A stretch of DNA of 64,000 nucleotides from Alteribacter natronophilus (GCF_006007885.1 NZ_VCRO01000006.1:178460-242459), one strand, 5' to 3'; shown: positions 1 through 9,303, counted from the first letter of the stretch. Made by a program: numbers and translations. The notes: a model not told the origin generated them from the letters alone.

Positions 1-1612
1 CTTCCTGAATATCGGCAGAAGCTTCCTGAATCATGCTCACTGCAGGTCCTCTCAGCTGGTACTTCTTCCTCAGTTCCTCTGTCTCTGCCTCAATCAGGTC
101 CCCGGCCATCTGAATTGTGCCAAGAGGGTTTTTGACCTCGTGGGCAAGTCCCGCTGTCATTTGTCCGATCGCCGCCAGATGCTCCGACCTCTGGATGTGC
201 TGCTCCAGCTTTCTGTACTCCGTATGATCCCAGAAGGTTGTCAGCACCCCGATCCGTTCCCCTTTTTCGTCCTGAAGAGGAGTTGAGGATACTTTTATTA
301 CAAGCTTCTGCTGTTTATGATTAACGAAGTTGAACTCCTCGCTGTGGTTTCTGAAGGGGCGGCTGCGGCCGCACAGTACTCTGATGTGCCGGCTCAGACT
401 TTTGGATGTAATCGTTTCAACAGGTCTCCCGGTAAGTGATCTCGCGCTGATGTTCAGCAGCTGTGCCCCTTCACGGTTAACGGAAGTGATATAGCCGCTG
501 GAGTCTGTGGTAATAACCCCGTATGGAAAAGAAGAAAGGATCCTCTGGAGAAAGCGTTCCTTTTCCTGCAGATCGTTTGCCATAAACTGCATCGCTTTGG
601 CAAGCGTCCGAATCTCGTCCTTCTCCTTCATTACCTGCAGATGCCAGCTCTCTCCTTCTGCATAGCTCATCGCCTGATCAGTCAGCCGCCTTACAGGGGT
701 TACGATCCACCGTGCAGATACACCGAGCAGAACGAGCCCCGCGAGAAACAGCAGCATCCACCCTGAAGAAAGTACCTGCTGAAGGGTGGCAATCGGGGCT
801 CCGGCCTGTGATTCAGGCTGTATTGTCACTGCGTAAAACGGCAGCCGTTCCACCGGTGCATAACCGGCTACACTGTCTTCCTCAAAAAACTTCCCGCGAA
901 AAGTACCCATTCTCCCCCGGCTCAGAAGATCATATATATTTTCTTCACGGATCGACTCATTTCTGAACCGGTTACCCTTTGTATCGGTAAAAACAGTCCC
1001 ATCGGATGAAACAAGAAGGTTCCACCCCTCTGATCCTATCGTACTCGTCTGGATGAGGTGATAAAAATAAGAAGGGTTTATCTCCCCTATTATCGCTCCG
1101 TTTATTGGTTCATGATCGGCTTCCTGGACAGGTACCGAAATATAAACCCTCACATGACCGCTTTCAGTCGTTACCCCTTTAACGAAGGAAGAACGACGCC
1201 ACTGCGCTTCTTCAAAAACTTCGGAAACAGCCTGCGGAGCCATGCTGTCCACGGCGTCCGGGCCGGCTGCGGGATCTCCATCAGCATTATAAAGCATCAC
1301 TTCACTGAATACCGGCTCCCGGAGCGCATGGCTCGACGCCCTCTCTTCAAGCCGTTCCAGATTTCCGTTATTCCGGTAATCAAACACAAACGCTTCCAGC
1401 ATATCGATCTGATGATCAAATACCTGGCGTGTCTGCAGGGAGAGCGTCTGCGCCGCTACAAATGTCTGGTCGTCTGACTGCTGCTCAAGCGTCTGCTGAG
1501 ACAGAAAAACAGCAAGCATAAAAATAAGGGTCATCGGAAGCAGAAAGATCCATAACCCTAAGAATATAAATCGTTTTGTAAGCCCCCTCGGCAGTCCAAT
1601 GGGAAACTTCAT
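1..1612 (-). CDS. Membrane sensor histidine kinase, C-terminus cut by window edge
   Basis: Two-component sensor kinase of the cell membrane. The reading frame is open from an ATG at 1612 (GGAGTG upstream) to base 1, about 537 codons. An N-terminal membrane helix (about residues 15-35) is followed by an extracellular sensor region of about 210 residues, probably Cache-like, a second membrane helix, a HAMP-like linker, a PAS domain, and a HisKA helix with the phospho-accepting histidine at residue 491 in an AHEVKNPLG motif. The HATPase domain lies beyond the window. The architecture resembles sporulation or nutrient sensor kinases of Bacillus; the ligand and partner regulator are unknown. It is a single leftward gene facing away from any visible partner. 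Confidence 0.88.
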   Translation of the reverse strand, partial: MKFPIGLPRGLTKRFIFLGLWIFLLPMTLIFMLAVFLSQQTLEQQSDDQTFVAAQTLSLQTRQVFDHQIDMLEAFVFDYRNNGNLERLEERASSHALREPVFSEVMLYNADGDPAAGPDAVDSMAPQAVSEVFEEAQWRRSSFVKGVTTESGHVRVYISVPVQEADHEPINGAIIGEINPSYFYHLIQTSTIGSEGWNLLVSSDGTVFTDTKGNRFRNESIREENIYDLLSRGRMGTFRGKFFEEDSVAGYAPVERLPFYAVTIQPESQAGAPIATLQQVLSSGWMLLFLAGLVLLGVSARWIVTPVRRLTDQAMSYAEGESWHLQVMKEKDEIRTLAKAMQFMANDLQEKERFLQRILSSFPYGVITTDSSGYITSVNREGAQLLNISARSLTGRPVETITSKSLSRHIRVLCGRSRPFRNHSEEFNFVNHKQQKLVIKVSSTPLQDEKGERIGVLTTFWDHTEYRKLEQHIQRSEHLAAIGQMTAGLAHEVKNPLGTIQMAGDLIEAETEELRKKYQLRGPAVSMIQEASADIQE

Positions 1613-1851
1613 AATGTTGGCACTCCAATGTTCCGGCATAAATTATCTTTCAATACGCGCTGTGAAACGCTCTTTGTCTTCTTTTGTCATTTTAGCACGA
1701 ATAGGACGATCGGTGGGGAAAGATGCCCACTTCCTTTGGAGGGGGATTGAAGTTACAGGAATGAGGTTACGGGATTGAGGAGAGATATATTCGGCTGTCG
1801 GACCTTCTACTTATTCATGATTTGCTGTACACTTCACTGCCTTATACATGT

Positions 1852-1882
1852 AAAAACCCCTGTACGCATGCACGTACAGAGG
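1852..1882 (-). terminator. Intrinsic terminator of the opuC operon
   Basis: A 10-bp stem (1857-1866 with 1873-1882, one G-U pair) with a 6-nt loop is followed on the minus strand by a U tract (1852-1856). It lies just after the stop of the last binding-protein gene. Confidence 0.8.
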
Positions 1883-1898
1883 TCCAGAAACATTTCTG

Positions 1899-2819
1899 CT
1901 ATTCTTCATCAATCAGGCCGTGCTCGGCAAGCCATTCCCGGGCCACTTCCGATTCGTTCCGCTGTTCGATGTCCACTTCGTAGTTCAGCTCGGTCATCGT
2001 CTGTGTATCGAGATTTTGAGCAAGCGGCGCCAGAAGCTCTTCCAGTTCAGGATGCTCCTCCAGAATTTCATCTCTTATGGAAATTGCGGCATTGTATGCC
2101 GGGAAGAAACCTTTATCGTCCTCAAGGTTAACCAGGTCGAAAGCAACGATCCGGCTGTCAGTGGAAAACCCCATAGACACATCCACGTTGCCGTCACGAA
2201 GGGCCTGGTAGGTCAGGCCGGAGTCCATCCGGTTCACATTTCCGCTGCCAAATTCGAAGCCGTAGGCCTCTTCCGCACCAGGAAGGCCGTCACTCCGGGA
2301 GGCAAATTCCGCATTTGAGGCGAAAGAAAGTTCCCCCGGGTTGGCGTTCACGTAATCAGCAAGATCGGAAATGGATTCTATGCCCATCTCGTCTGCCGCT
2401 TCCTGACGCATCATCAGTGTGTAGGTATTGTCCACTTCCGCTCTGTCCAGCCATGTAATGCCGTTCTGCTCGTAGTCGAGTTCCTTTACAAGGTCAAATG
2501 CTTCGTCCCCGTCGGAAACAGGATCCTCTCCGAGATAGTTCACAAGCGCGGTTCCCGTATACTCCCAGTAAAGGTCCACCTGCTCGTTAACAAGGGCGTC
2601 GCGCACCACTTCACTTCCCATGTTTGTTGCTTCCTCTACGTTATACCCGTTCTCCTGAAGGTAGATGGATGTGATCGTCGCAAGCACAAACTGTTCAGTG
2701 AAATTCTTCCCTCCGACAACGAGGTCACCGGCAGACTCCTCTCCGCCGTCTCCCCCGCCGCCACAGGCTGCAAGAGCCATTAGGGATAAAATAGATAATC
2801 CTGCTGTCATTTTTTTCAT
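1899..2819 (-). CDS. opuCC: Osmoprotectant ABC transporter substrate-binding lipoprotein, second copy
   Basis: Extracytoplasmic binding protein for glycine betaine/choline-type compounds (OpuAC/ProX family). It has a signal peptide with a lipobox ending in LAAC, then a Gly/Glu-rich linker, and the family core beginning VGGKNFTEQF. Length is 306 residues, normal for the family. It is very similar along its whole length to the adjacent upstream gene (2866-3783), so the two are tandem duplicates. It is the last gene of the operon, 46 bases after its paralogue. Substrate specificity cannot be read from sequence; the two copies may differ in ligand or affinity. Confidence 0.9.
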   Translation of the reverse strand: MKKMTAGLSILSLMALAACGGGGDGGEESAGDLVVGGKNFTEQFVLATITSIYLQENGYNVEEATNMGSEVVRDALVNEQVDLYWEYTGTALVNYLGEDPVSDGDEAFDLVKELDYEQNGITWLDRAEVDNTYTLMMRQEAADEMGIESISDLADYVNANPGELSFASNAEFASRSDGLPGAEEAYGFEFGSGNVNRMDSGLTYQALRDGNVDVSMGFSTDSRIVAFDLVNLEDDKGFFPAYNAAISIRDEILEEHPELEELLAPLAQNLDTQTMTELNYEVDIEQRNESEVAREWLAEHGLIDEE

Positions 2820-2865
2820 AGGTTTATACCTCCCGGGATTGCTTTGATAAAACCGTGCCGACTGA

Positions 2866-3783
2866 TTAATTAATCAGTTCATTTTCCTCGAGGAACTCGC
2901 GTGCAACTTCAGTTTCGTTACGCTGTTCCACGTCCACTTCGTAGTTGAGTTCTGTCATCGTTTCCGTGTCAATCACTTCTGCCAGCGGTGCAAGAAGCTC
3001 TTCAAGCTCCGGATGCTCGTCCAGTACTTCATCTCTTACGGAAATCGCCGCGTTGTACGCCGGGAAGAAGGACTGATCATCTTCCAGGTTAACGAGATCA
3101 AAGTTTACGATCCGGCTGTCTGTTGAGAAACCCATCGCCACGCTTACATCACCGTCACGAAGCGCCTGATACGTAAGACCGGCATCCATGCGGTTTACAT
3201 TGTCTGAACCAAAGCTGAATCCGTACGCTTCCTCTGCCCCTGGAAGACCGTCACTCCGAGTGGCAAACTCAGCGTCCGAGGCAAAGTTCAGCTCTCCCGG
3301 GTTGTCGTTAACATAGTCCGCCAGATCGGACACACTGCCAATTCCTTTTTCTTCAGCATCATCTTCACGCATCATAAGGGTATACGTATTGTTAAGATCA
3401 GCCATATCAAGCCATACAATACCGTTTTCCTCAAGGTCCATTTCCTTTACGATGTCATAGGCTTCTTCCTCTTCGGCAAGCGGCTCCTCGCCAAGGTAGT
3501 TCACAAGGGCCGTTCCCGTGTACTCCCAGTAAAGATCGATCTGGTCGTTCACGAGTGCGTCACGGACTACTTCACTGCCCATGTTCGTTGACTCTTCTAC
3601 TTCATATCCGTTTTCCTCAAGGTAAATGGATGTGATTTTAGCAAGGACAAACTGCTCGGTAAAGTTTTTACCACCTACGTTAATCAGTCCTTTTGAATCC
3701 TCTGCTGCGCTGTCGCCGTTACCTCCGCAGGCAGTCAGTCCCACTAAAGCTGCGGTTGATAATACCATTGCTGTTTTTTTCAT
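2866..3783 (-). CDS. opuCC: Osmoprotectant ABC transporter substrate-binding lipoprotein, first copy
   Basis: Lipoprotein of the OpuCC/ProX type that delivers osmoprotectants to the OpuCB/OpuCD channel. The start at 3783 is chosen because a GGAGGG site lies just upstream; the longer frame beginning at 3798 would start inside that site. The protein has a signal peptide with lipobox LTAC, an acidic linker, and the same VGGKNFTEQF core as its neighbour. Many conserved blocks, such as NMGSEVVRDALVN and AEEAYGF, are shared with the second copy. About 305 residues. It lies 50 bases after opuCD, so it is very likely cotranscribed with it. Confidence 0.9.
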   Translation of the reverse strand: MKKTAMVLSTAALVGLTACGGNGDSAAEDSKGLINVGGKNFTEQFVLAKITSIYLEENGYEVEESTNMGSEVVRDALVNDQIDLYWEYTGTALVNYLGEEPLAEEEEAYDIVKEMDLEENGIVWLDMADLNNTYTLMMREDDAEEKGIGSVSDLADYVNDNPGELNFASDAEFATRSDGLPGAEEAYGFSFGSDNVNRMDAGLTYQALRDGDVSVAMGFSTDSRIVNFDLVNLEDDQSFFPAYNAAISVRDEVLDEHPELEELLAPLAEVIDTETMTELNYEVDVEQRNETEVAREFLEENELIN

Positions 3784-3833
3784 TATAATTCCCTCCACAT
3801 GTAATTCATTTTCATTTTTTCTTATCGATTGTC

Positions 3834-4559
3834 TTATGCCCTCAGACTCCGCGGTACCGCCACTCTTTCAACGACCCGGAGAATCTGATCAAGCAGGATC
3901 GCCAGAACTGTTACCGGCACCGCCCCGCTCATGAGGTACTCATTACTGCGTAGCATAATTCCTGTAAAAATAAAGTCGCCGAGTCCGCCTCCGCCTACAA
4001 GGTAGGCCAGAGCCGCTGTCCCCACGTTCATGACGATCGCGGTACGAATACCGGCCATGATCGGCATACCTGCATTCGGCAGCTCAACTTTTATGAGCGT
4101 CTGCCAGGGAGTAAGCCCCATCCCTTTAGCCGAATCCAGCACTTCGCTCTCAACGGAGTTGATCCCCGCTACCGTGTTCCGGAGAATCGGCAGAATCGAA
4201 AATGCCGTCAGCGCAAAAACTGCCGGCTGATAGCCGATGCCAAGATAACTCATGACTATCGCCAAAATGGCAATCGTTGGAATCGTCTGACCGAGATTGG
4301 CGGTATTCAGGAAAAACCATTCTGTTTTTCTGAACGCCGGCCGTGTAACAAAAATACCGATTGGTACAGCTATAAGAATCGCAAGCGCCGATGACAGACC
4401 CACGAGCATGAGGTGCTGGCGCAGAAGCCTCGTAAATTCATCTGTCTGATTGAACAGAATGTCAAAGTAACCGTTAGTGTACGCCCAGAAAAGAAAGTAA
4501 AGAACGAGGATCCAGAAAACCCCTTTAAATCCGAGGGCGATGACTTTGTTTTTATTCAA
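3834..4559 (-). CDS. opuCD: Osmoprotectant ABC transporter permease OpuCD
   Basis: Inner-membrane channel subunit (BPD_transp_1) of the osmoprotectant importer. It has about five to six hydrophobic helices and the EAA-type cytoplasmic loop around AKGMGLTPWQTLIKVELP, which contacts the ATPase. A TTG at 4559 is preferred because it lies 8 bases after GGAGG; GTG at 4562 or 4568 is possible. The gene follows opuCA by about 15 bases. Its paralogue OpuCB (5560-6210) has the same loop, so the transporter has a heterodimeric pore. Confidence 0.88.
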   Translation of the reverse strand: MNKNKVIALGFKGVFWILVLYFLFWAYTNGYFDILFNQTDEFTRLLRQHLMLVGLSSALAILIAVPIGIFVTRPAFRKTEWFFLNTANLGQTIPTIAILAIVMSYLGIGYQPAVFALTAFSILPILRNTVAGINSVESEVLDSAKGMGLTPWQTLIKVELPNAGMPIMAGIRTAIVMNVGTAALAYLVGGGGLGDFIFTGIMLRSNEYLMSGAVPVTVLAILLDQILRVVERVAVPRSLRA

Positions 4560-4574
4560 CACGCTCACCTCCCG

Positions 4575-5540
4575 TTATTTACTTTCAATTGACTGCTGCA
4601 GATACTCCTGAATTTCATCCAGTGACAGCAGCCCCTGCGGTTCCCCGGCGTCGTTGGTGACCATAACTTCGTTTTCTTTTTCCGTAAACAGAACCGCAAT
4701 CGTTTCACGGAGGTTTGTATCAGCGGTTACTTTTGTCACCGCTTCCCCATTTACAGGCTTCAGCTGCTTTTCCTCAAGCAGATCTGAAATTTTATAAAGG
4801 CTGAGGCTTTTGATCGCACGGTCGGCACCGACAAATTCATTGACAAAGTCATTTTTAGGATTAGCAAGAATTTCGGTCGGTGTGTCGTACTGCATGAGAC
4901 TTCCGGACTTGAAAATGGCAATCTGGTCGCCCATTTTAATCGCTTCATCAATGTCATGGGAAACAAACAGAATGGTTTTCTGCACTTCCTTCTGAATCTG
5001 AAGAAACTCATTCTGAATCCGGTTTCGGATAATCGGATCCAGGGCACCGAAAGGCTCGTCCATCAGCATTACCGGCGGGTCTGCCGCCATGGCCCGAATA
5101 ATCCCGACACGCTGCTGCTGACCGCCGGATAATTCGTTCGGGTAACGCTTCCGGTACTCATCAGGTGCAAGCCCGACGAGATCCATAAGATAGTTAAAAC
5201 GGTCCCGCTGCTTCTTTTTATCCCAGCCTAGCAGGTTCGGTACAACCATTACGTTCTGCTCGATCGTCATGTTCGGGAACAGACCGTTACTCTGGATGAC
5301 GTAGCCGATCTTGCGCCGCAGCTGAATCTCATTTAATGATCCTGTGTCCTCACCGTTAATGGAAATCGTTCCGCTCGTAAGCGGCACGAGCCGGTTAACC
5401 ATACGGAGAAGAGTCGTTTTTCCGCACCCGGACGGTCCGAGAAAAACAGCAATATTTCCTTCAGGAACGCTGAAGCTGACGTCGTCAACGGCTTTCACAT
5501 CCCCGTCATACACTTTCGTTACATTTGAAAACTCTATCAT
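4575..5540 (-). CDS. opuCA: Osmoprotectant ABC transporter ATP-binding protein OpuCA
   Basis: ATPase that powers osmoprotectant import. Visible motifs are Walker A GPSGCGKTT (about residues 34-42), the signature LSGGQQQR, Walker B VMLMDEPFGALDP and the switch histidine in LFVSHD. The C-terminal part (about 250-321) carries only what looks like one CBS-type module ending LLSLDEIQEYL. B. subtilis OpuCA is longer, with tandem CBS domains used in regulation, so this copy appears shortened. It sits between the two permease genes with 15-20-base gaps. Confidence 0.92.
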   Translation of the reverse strand: MIEFSNVTKVYDGDVKAVDDVSFSVPEGNIAVFLGPSGCGKTTLLRMVNRLVPLTSGTISINGEDTGSLNEIQLRRKIGYVIQSNGLFPNMTIEQNVMVVPNLLGWDKKKQRDRFNYLMDLVGLAPDEYRKRYPNELSGGQQQRVGIIRAMAADPPVMLMDEPFGALDPIIRNRIQNEFLQIQKEVQKTILFVSHDIDEAIKMGDQIAIFKSGSLMQYDTPTEILANPKNDFVNEFVGADRAIKSLSLYKISDLLEEKQLKPVNGEAVTKVTADTNLRETIAVLFTEKENEVMVTNDAGEPQGLLSLDEIQEYLQQSIESK

Positions 5541-5559
5541 GAAAAACTGCCTCCTCGAA

Positions 5560-6210
5560 TTATGATAATCCTTTCGGTGTTAACCAGCGCTGGAGCAGGC
5601 CGAGAACCGAATCAATAACAATCGCAAGAACCGATACTGCGATCGCCCCGACAAGCATCATGTCACGGTTTGTTCTTGAAATCCCCTGGTCAATAATGAC
5701 ACCAAGTCCGCCGGCTCCGATAAAGGCGGCAATCGCTCCAATTCCGATACTCAGTACAATCGCCGTTCGCACACCGGCCATAATAACCGGTACGGCTATC
5801 GGCAGTTCGACCGTTTTCAGGCGCTGCCACGTGGTCATCCCGATGCCCTTCGCTGCATCCCTCATTGCCGGATCCACGTTGTTAATGGCCACGTAGGTAT
5901 TCCGGATAATCGGAAGCTGCGAATAAAGAATAAGGGCAATCAGGGCCGGTAAAAACCCGATTCCGTGCCCGATTGTGGACAAAATCGGAATCATAATTCC
6001 AAACAGAGCGATACTCGGAATCGTCATGATAATTGCGGCTACCTGAAGTACAGCTTCAGCCACCTCTTCGTTTGTAGTGAGGTAAATCCCGACCGGTACA
6101 CCGATCAGAATGGCAATAATCACTGCCAGTCCCACCAGCTGAATATGCTGCATCGTCAGCTGCAGGACAAAATCAATATTGTTAACAAAATACTGCCATG
6201 GTCCTCCCAA
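5560..6210 (-). CDS. opuCB: Osmoprotectant ABC transporter permease OpuCB
   Basis: First gene of the operon and partner pore subunit of OpuCD. 216 residues with five or more membrane helices and the EAA loop around AKGIGMTTWQRLKTVELP. The start is a TTG at 6210: a full AGGAGGT lies about 8 bases upstream, whereas no other start has a comparable site. Gene order OpuCB-CA-CD-CC matches the family, although the ATPase is second rather than first. Confidence 0.9.
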   Translation of the reverse strand: MGGPWQYFVNNIDFVLQLTMQHIQLVGLAVIIAILIGVPVGIYLTTNEEVAEAVLQVAAIIMTIPSIALFGIMIPILSTIGHGIGFLPALIALILYSQLPIIRNTYVAINNVDPAMRDAAKGIGMTTWQRLKTVELPIAVPVIMAGVRTAIVLSIGIGAIAAFIGAGGLGVIIDQGISRTNRDMMLVGAIAVSVLAIVIDSVLGLLQRWLTPKGLS

Positions 6211-6363
6211 AACTCGACACCTCCTGTAGAGTCGTGTTTGTTTTTCACGTTTTTTGTCGCCGCTTTTTCTTATTGCAAGACCCGTGCCAACTCGTCTGAT
6301 CCCTTTAACAGCAGTCTTATAGTGGATTTCGGGCTATCATAAGTGCATACTGCAAATTCTTTT

Positions 6364-6392
6364 TACGTAAAAAAATTTTAACACCCTGTCAA
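6364..6392 (-). promoter_or_regulatory. Candidate SigA promoter of the opuC operon
   Basis: On the minus strand a perfect -35 TTGACA (6387-6392) is followed after 17 bases by TACGTA (6364-6369), a weak -10. It lies about 155 bases upstream of the opuCB start in a 240-base gene-free stretch. No adjacent GbsR-like repressor gene is visible. Confidence 0.45.
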
Positions 6393-6453
6393 AATTTTTA
6401 GCTGTTTTAGTATCCGCAAACAGGCACACTGTATTCCGTACTTAACTTGAGAC

Positions 6454-6485
6454 AAAAAAAGCCGCCCATGGCAGGCGGTTTTTGT
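6454..6485 (-). terminator. Terminator after eutH
   Basis: Stem of GCCGCC with GGCGGT (6461-6466 with 6474-6479), flanked by an A tract on one side and a T tract on the other. It can work in both directions and lies 40 bases downstream of eutH. Confidence 0.8.
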
Positions 6486-6525
6486 TTAAGTTCTTTTCGA
6501 AATGAGGTTACCGGAAAGTGCAGGG

Positions 6526-7656
6526 CTAAGTCTCCCGGCTGAAGGAATTATTTTCACCTGGCCTTTTCAGCTCTGTCTCTGCCTTATCTGAGAGTGGCCA
6601 CAGCATCACAATACCCACCGCGATCACTCCGGCACTCAGCTTCCCTGTCATCATTGGTACGATCATTTCCGGCTCAAGGGAAGCTGTAAATCCGAGGTGG
6701 CCGCCAAGGACAAACGCACCGCTCACAGCAAACGCACCGCTCATCACCTTGCCGCGGGGATTCATATCCCCCATCGTCTGAAACGCAGGGATCGAGTGGG
6801 CGAGAGATGCGAGAAGTCCGGTAAGTCCCGCTGTGTTCACTCCTGTGACCCTGGACACAGGTTTAAGCGCACTTGCGAGAACTTTCTGCAGAAAGTGAAC
6901 GAACGGAAATGCCCCGGCAAGGGTCAGTGCAATCATACCTACGATCACAAGGGCATCCTCCACAGGTGCGGTCCCCTGAACTACCACGGTCCCGGTCACT
7001 GCTTCCACGGCGATGATCCCGGCAAGCACAGTAAGCAAAGCAGTAACGATGCGGCCAAACACGAGAAAACCTTTAACCATAAGCAGAGGAGCAAAAATGA
7101 GCCCGGCAATCACCGGGACGACCGCTGCCAGAAGGGGCATCAGATTTTTGAGCAGAAAAGAAGCCTCGAAGCCCGCTGCCGTCCCACCGATCCAGGCCCC
7201 CAGAGGTACTGTCACAAGACCCGTCAGGACACCCCGGGCAAAAAACGGCTGATCCGCCTTTTCAATGATCCCCAGGGCAACTGGAATCGTAAATACGAAC
7301 AGCGGCCCGATAACCGTAGCAAGGATAATCCCTGAAAACAGCGCCGCTTCCTGCGAACCCGCAAGCTCAACTGCGAGGGGGTAGCCGCCCATATCGATGG
7401 CAAAAAGAATCCCGGCAAACATAGCCGGGTCTGCACCTGCCCACTCAAAAACAGGTGTGAGGACTGGACGCAGTCCTTCCGCAGCCACCGGGGAAAAACA
7501 GATTGCCCCAATCATGGCGAGGGCGAGCGGGCCCATCGCCTGGAATGCCCGCTCAAACGCACCACCATACCCGAACCGGTTTCCCGCCACTCGATCCAGT
7601 GCGCCGATTGCCGCAAATACCGCAATCGTCCATAGTACAATTTCATTCAGCCACAT
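6526..7656 (-). CDS. eutH: EutH-type ethanolamine permease
   Basis: Polytopic membrane protein of 376 residues with about ten hydrophobic helices, recognised as EutH, the ethanolamine uptake facilitator. Family-like blocks are GALDRVAGNRFGYG near the N-terminus, ADPAMFAG, DMGGYPLA, and GDMNPRGKV in the C-terminal half. A GGAGAGG site precedes the ATG. It follows an ABC ATPase gene by 27 bases, so it may be cotranscribed with that pair. No ethanolamine ammonia-lyase, microcompartment or EutVW genes are in the window, so its metabolic partner is not visible. It could transport ethanolamine or another small amine. Confidence 0.85.
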   Translation of the reverse strand: MWLNEIVLWTIAVFAAIGALDRVAGNRFGYGGAFERAFQAMGPLALAMIGAICFSPVAAEGLRPVLTPVFEWAGADPAMFAGILFAIDMGGYPLAVELAGSQEAALFSGIILATVIGPLFVFTIPVALGIIEKADQPFFARGVLTGLVTVPLGAWIGGTAAGFEASFLLKNLMPLLAAVVPVIAGLIFAPLLMVKGFLVFGRIVTALLTVLAGIIAVEAVTGTVVVQGTAPVEDALVIVGMIALTLAGAFPFVHFLQKVLASALKPVSRVTGVNTAGLTGLLASLAHSIPAFQTMGDMNPRGKVMSGAFAVSGAFVLGGHLGFTASLEPEMIVPMMTGKLSAGVIAVGIVMLWPLSDKAETELKRPGENNSFSRET

Positions 7657-7683
7657 TGCTGTCCTCTCCGTTCCTCTATGTAT

Positions 7684-8418
7684 CTAAGTCCCTGAAACTG
7701 CCGGCCGCTCCGAAATAACCAGATTCTGAAAAGCTGTATCCGGATTATCAGAGCCGCCTTCGGTAAGGAAGTCTTCGTACGTACCGGTAAAAACAGCTTT
7801 TCCCTGGTGCAGAAGTACGAGATGAACAGCGTAAAACTGGAGTTCGTGAAGAGTATGCGTACTTGCAACGACCGTTTTTCCGGGTTCCTCCACCAGTTTC
7901 CGGATCCGGTTCATGATCTGCACCCTTGAATGGGGATCCACCCCTGAGGTGGGCTCATCGAACACGTAAAGCTTCCGATCCAGCCGGCACATTACAAATG
8001 TCAGAAGCCACCTTCTTTCCCCGACAGACATCTGGCCAAAGGGCCGCTGCCACAGCTCAGCCATCTTCTCTTTCTCTTCATTCGTCATGCATGGTGTAAC
8101 AAACGGCTCTTTTTTCCTGACCCTGGTCTTACCACTGTGATCGCAGTGGAGCACCAGGCGGACGAGGTCCCGCCCTTTTAACGTCTGGGTAAAGTATACA
8201 CCCTGCTGCTGATATACGACATCGTTCTGTTTCGGAAGTCCTTCGATCTCCCCTTCCGCTTTCAGCACCCCCGTCAGAATATCAAACAGCGTAGTCTTCC
8301 CCGCTCCGTTCAGTCCCGCCACAACATTCAGCCGATCCGGCTTCAGGTGAAAGGAAAGTCCGTTAAGTACCTGTCTGTTCGATTTTGCGTACGAGTAATT
8401 TACCTGATTGATTTTCAT
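7684..8418 (-). CDS. ABC transporter ATP-binding protein
   Basis: ATPase subunit of an ABC-2 type transporter. Walker A reads GLNGAGKTT, the signature is MSVGERRWL (a departure from LSGGQ in the last positions), and Walker B is LYVFDEPTSGVDP followed by the switch His in STHTLHEL. 244 residues. It starts 12 bases after the permease gene upstream. It is likely an exporter or a membrane-remodelling pump; the substrate is unknown. Confidence 0.88.
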   Translation of the reverse strand: MKINQVNYSYAKSNRQVLNGLSFHLKPDRLNVVAGLNGAGKTTLFDILTGVLKAEGEIEGLPKQNDVVYQQQGVYFTQTLKGRDLVRLVLHCDHSGKTRVRKKEPFVTPCMTNEEKEKMAELWQRPFGQMSVGERRWLLTFVMCRLDRKLYVFDEPTSGVDPHSRVQIMNRIRKLVEEPGKTVVASTHTLHELQFYAVHLVLLHQGKAVFTGTYEDFLTEGGSDNPDTAFQNLVISERPAVSGT

Positions 8419-8430
8419 TCCTCTGCCTCC

Positions 8431-9183
8431 CTACGTTCTCAGAATCGATGAAGTTAGCGGAACCCGCCGAAGCAGAGCTGCCCCACCGGCAAGATAGACT
8501 GTTCCGATCGTCAGAAGGATCCATATAGAAACTTCCGGTGTTCCCGCCTCAACTCCCGGTACGTGCATCGCAATCTGGTACGTGAAATATGCAGGGTTAA
8601 CAAAGGCAAACGGTATTGACAGAGCGCCTGTAACCACCTGGTTAAACGTAATAAACAGGACGGCAAAGATACTGATACTCATAACCGCACCGAAAGACTG
8701 CTGCTGCAGTTTCAGAAGCAGAATCCACGAAAGGGCAAGGGTGGCGGGAATCATCGTGAGCGCCGCAACAGCAGACGCATGAAGAACCACGGCAAAACTG
8801 AAGTGACCGAACATCAAACCGGTGACGGCAGCGAGAACAATCGTGTTTGCCAGGAGAAAAACATAACCTGCAAGAATCTGACCGAACACAACAGGCCCCC
8901 GGCGACCCGCGATAAACGTAAACATCTTAAAAAACCCGCCCTCTCTAGCCGTGACAAGGTTCATTACCGTCTGCATCCCGGTAATGAACACCTGCACCGT
9001 CACAAACATGACAAGAAGCCCTGTAAACGCCGCTTCCGCCGGCGGCTCCGAAAACCAGTGCATATTTGCAGCGATCATATAGAGCAGCGGGAATCCGAGA
9101 ATAAAAAATACCTGCACCTTCGACGTGAACGCCGTCTTTACAAACAGCAGAAAATACTCGTACGTCTGCCTCGCTCCGTTCAT
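8431..9183 (-). CDS. ABC-2 type transporter permease
   Basis: Membrane subunit of 250 residues with about six predicted helices and no signal peptide, first gene of a pair with the ATPase at 7684-8418. The fold and organisation are those of ABC-2 exporters. Substrate unknown. About 120 gene-free bases and a terminator separate it from the CARF-HEPN gene upstream, so it is probably not part of that operon. Confidence 0.8.
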   Translation of the reverse strand: MNGARQTYEYFLLFVKTAFTSKVQVFFILGFPLLYMIAANMHWFSEPPAEAAFTGLLVMFVTVQVFITGMQTVMNLVTAREGGFFKMFTFIAGRRGPVVFGQILAGYVFLLANTIVLAAVTGLMFGHFSFAVVLHASAVAALTMIPATLALSWILLLKLQQQSFGAVMSISIFAVLFITFNQVVTGALSIPFAFVNPAYFTYQIAMHVPGVEAGTPEVSIWILLTIGTVYLAGGAALLRRVPLTSSILRT

Positions 9184-9303
9184 TGCTCAGCCTCCTTTTT
9201 TACTGAATGTTTTGGTAACTTTCATTTTACAGCAACAGAAAACGAGAGTGAATAGATTAAGAGGAAGAAAAAGGAATTAAACAACAGGAGGAGGAATTGG
9301 AAT

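Noticed and set aside
1775-2318. Plus-strand frames over the opuC terminator and binding protein
   Set aside because: They cross the terminator and lie antisense to a clear lipoprotein gene.
4562-4568. GTG starts for opuCD
   Set aside because: Possible, but the first overlaps the GGAGG site; TTG at 4559 has better spacing. The choice is not certain.
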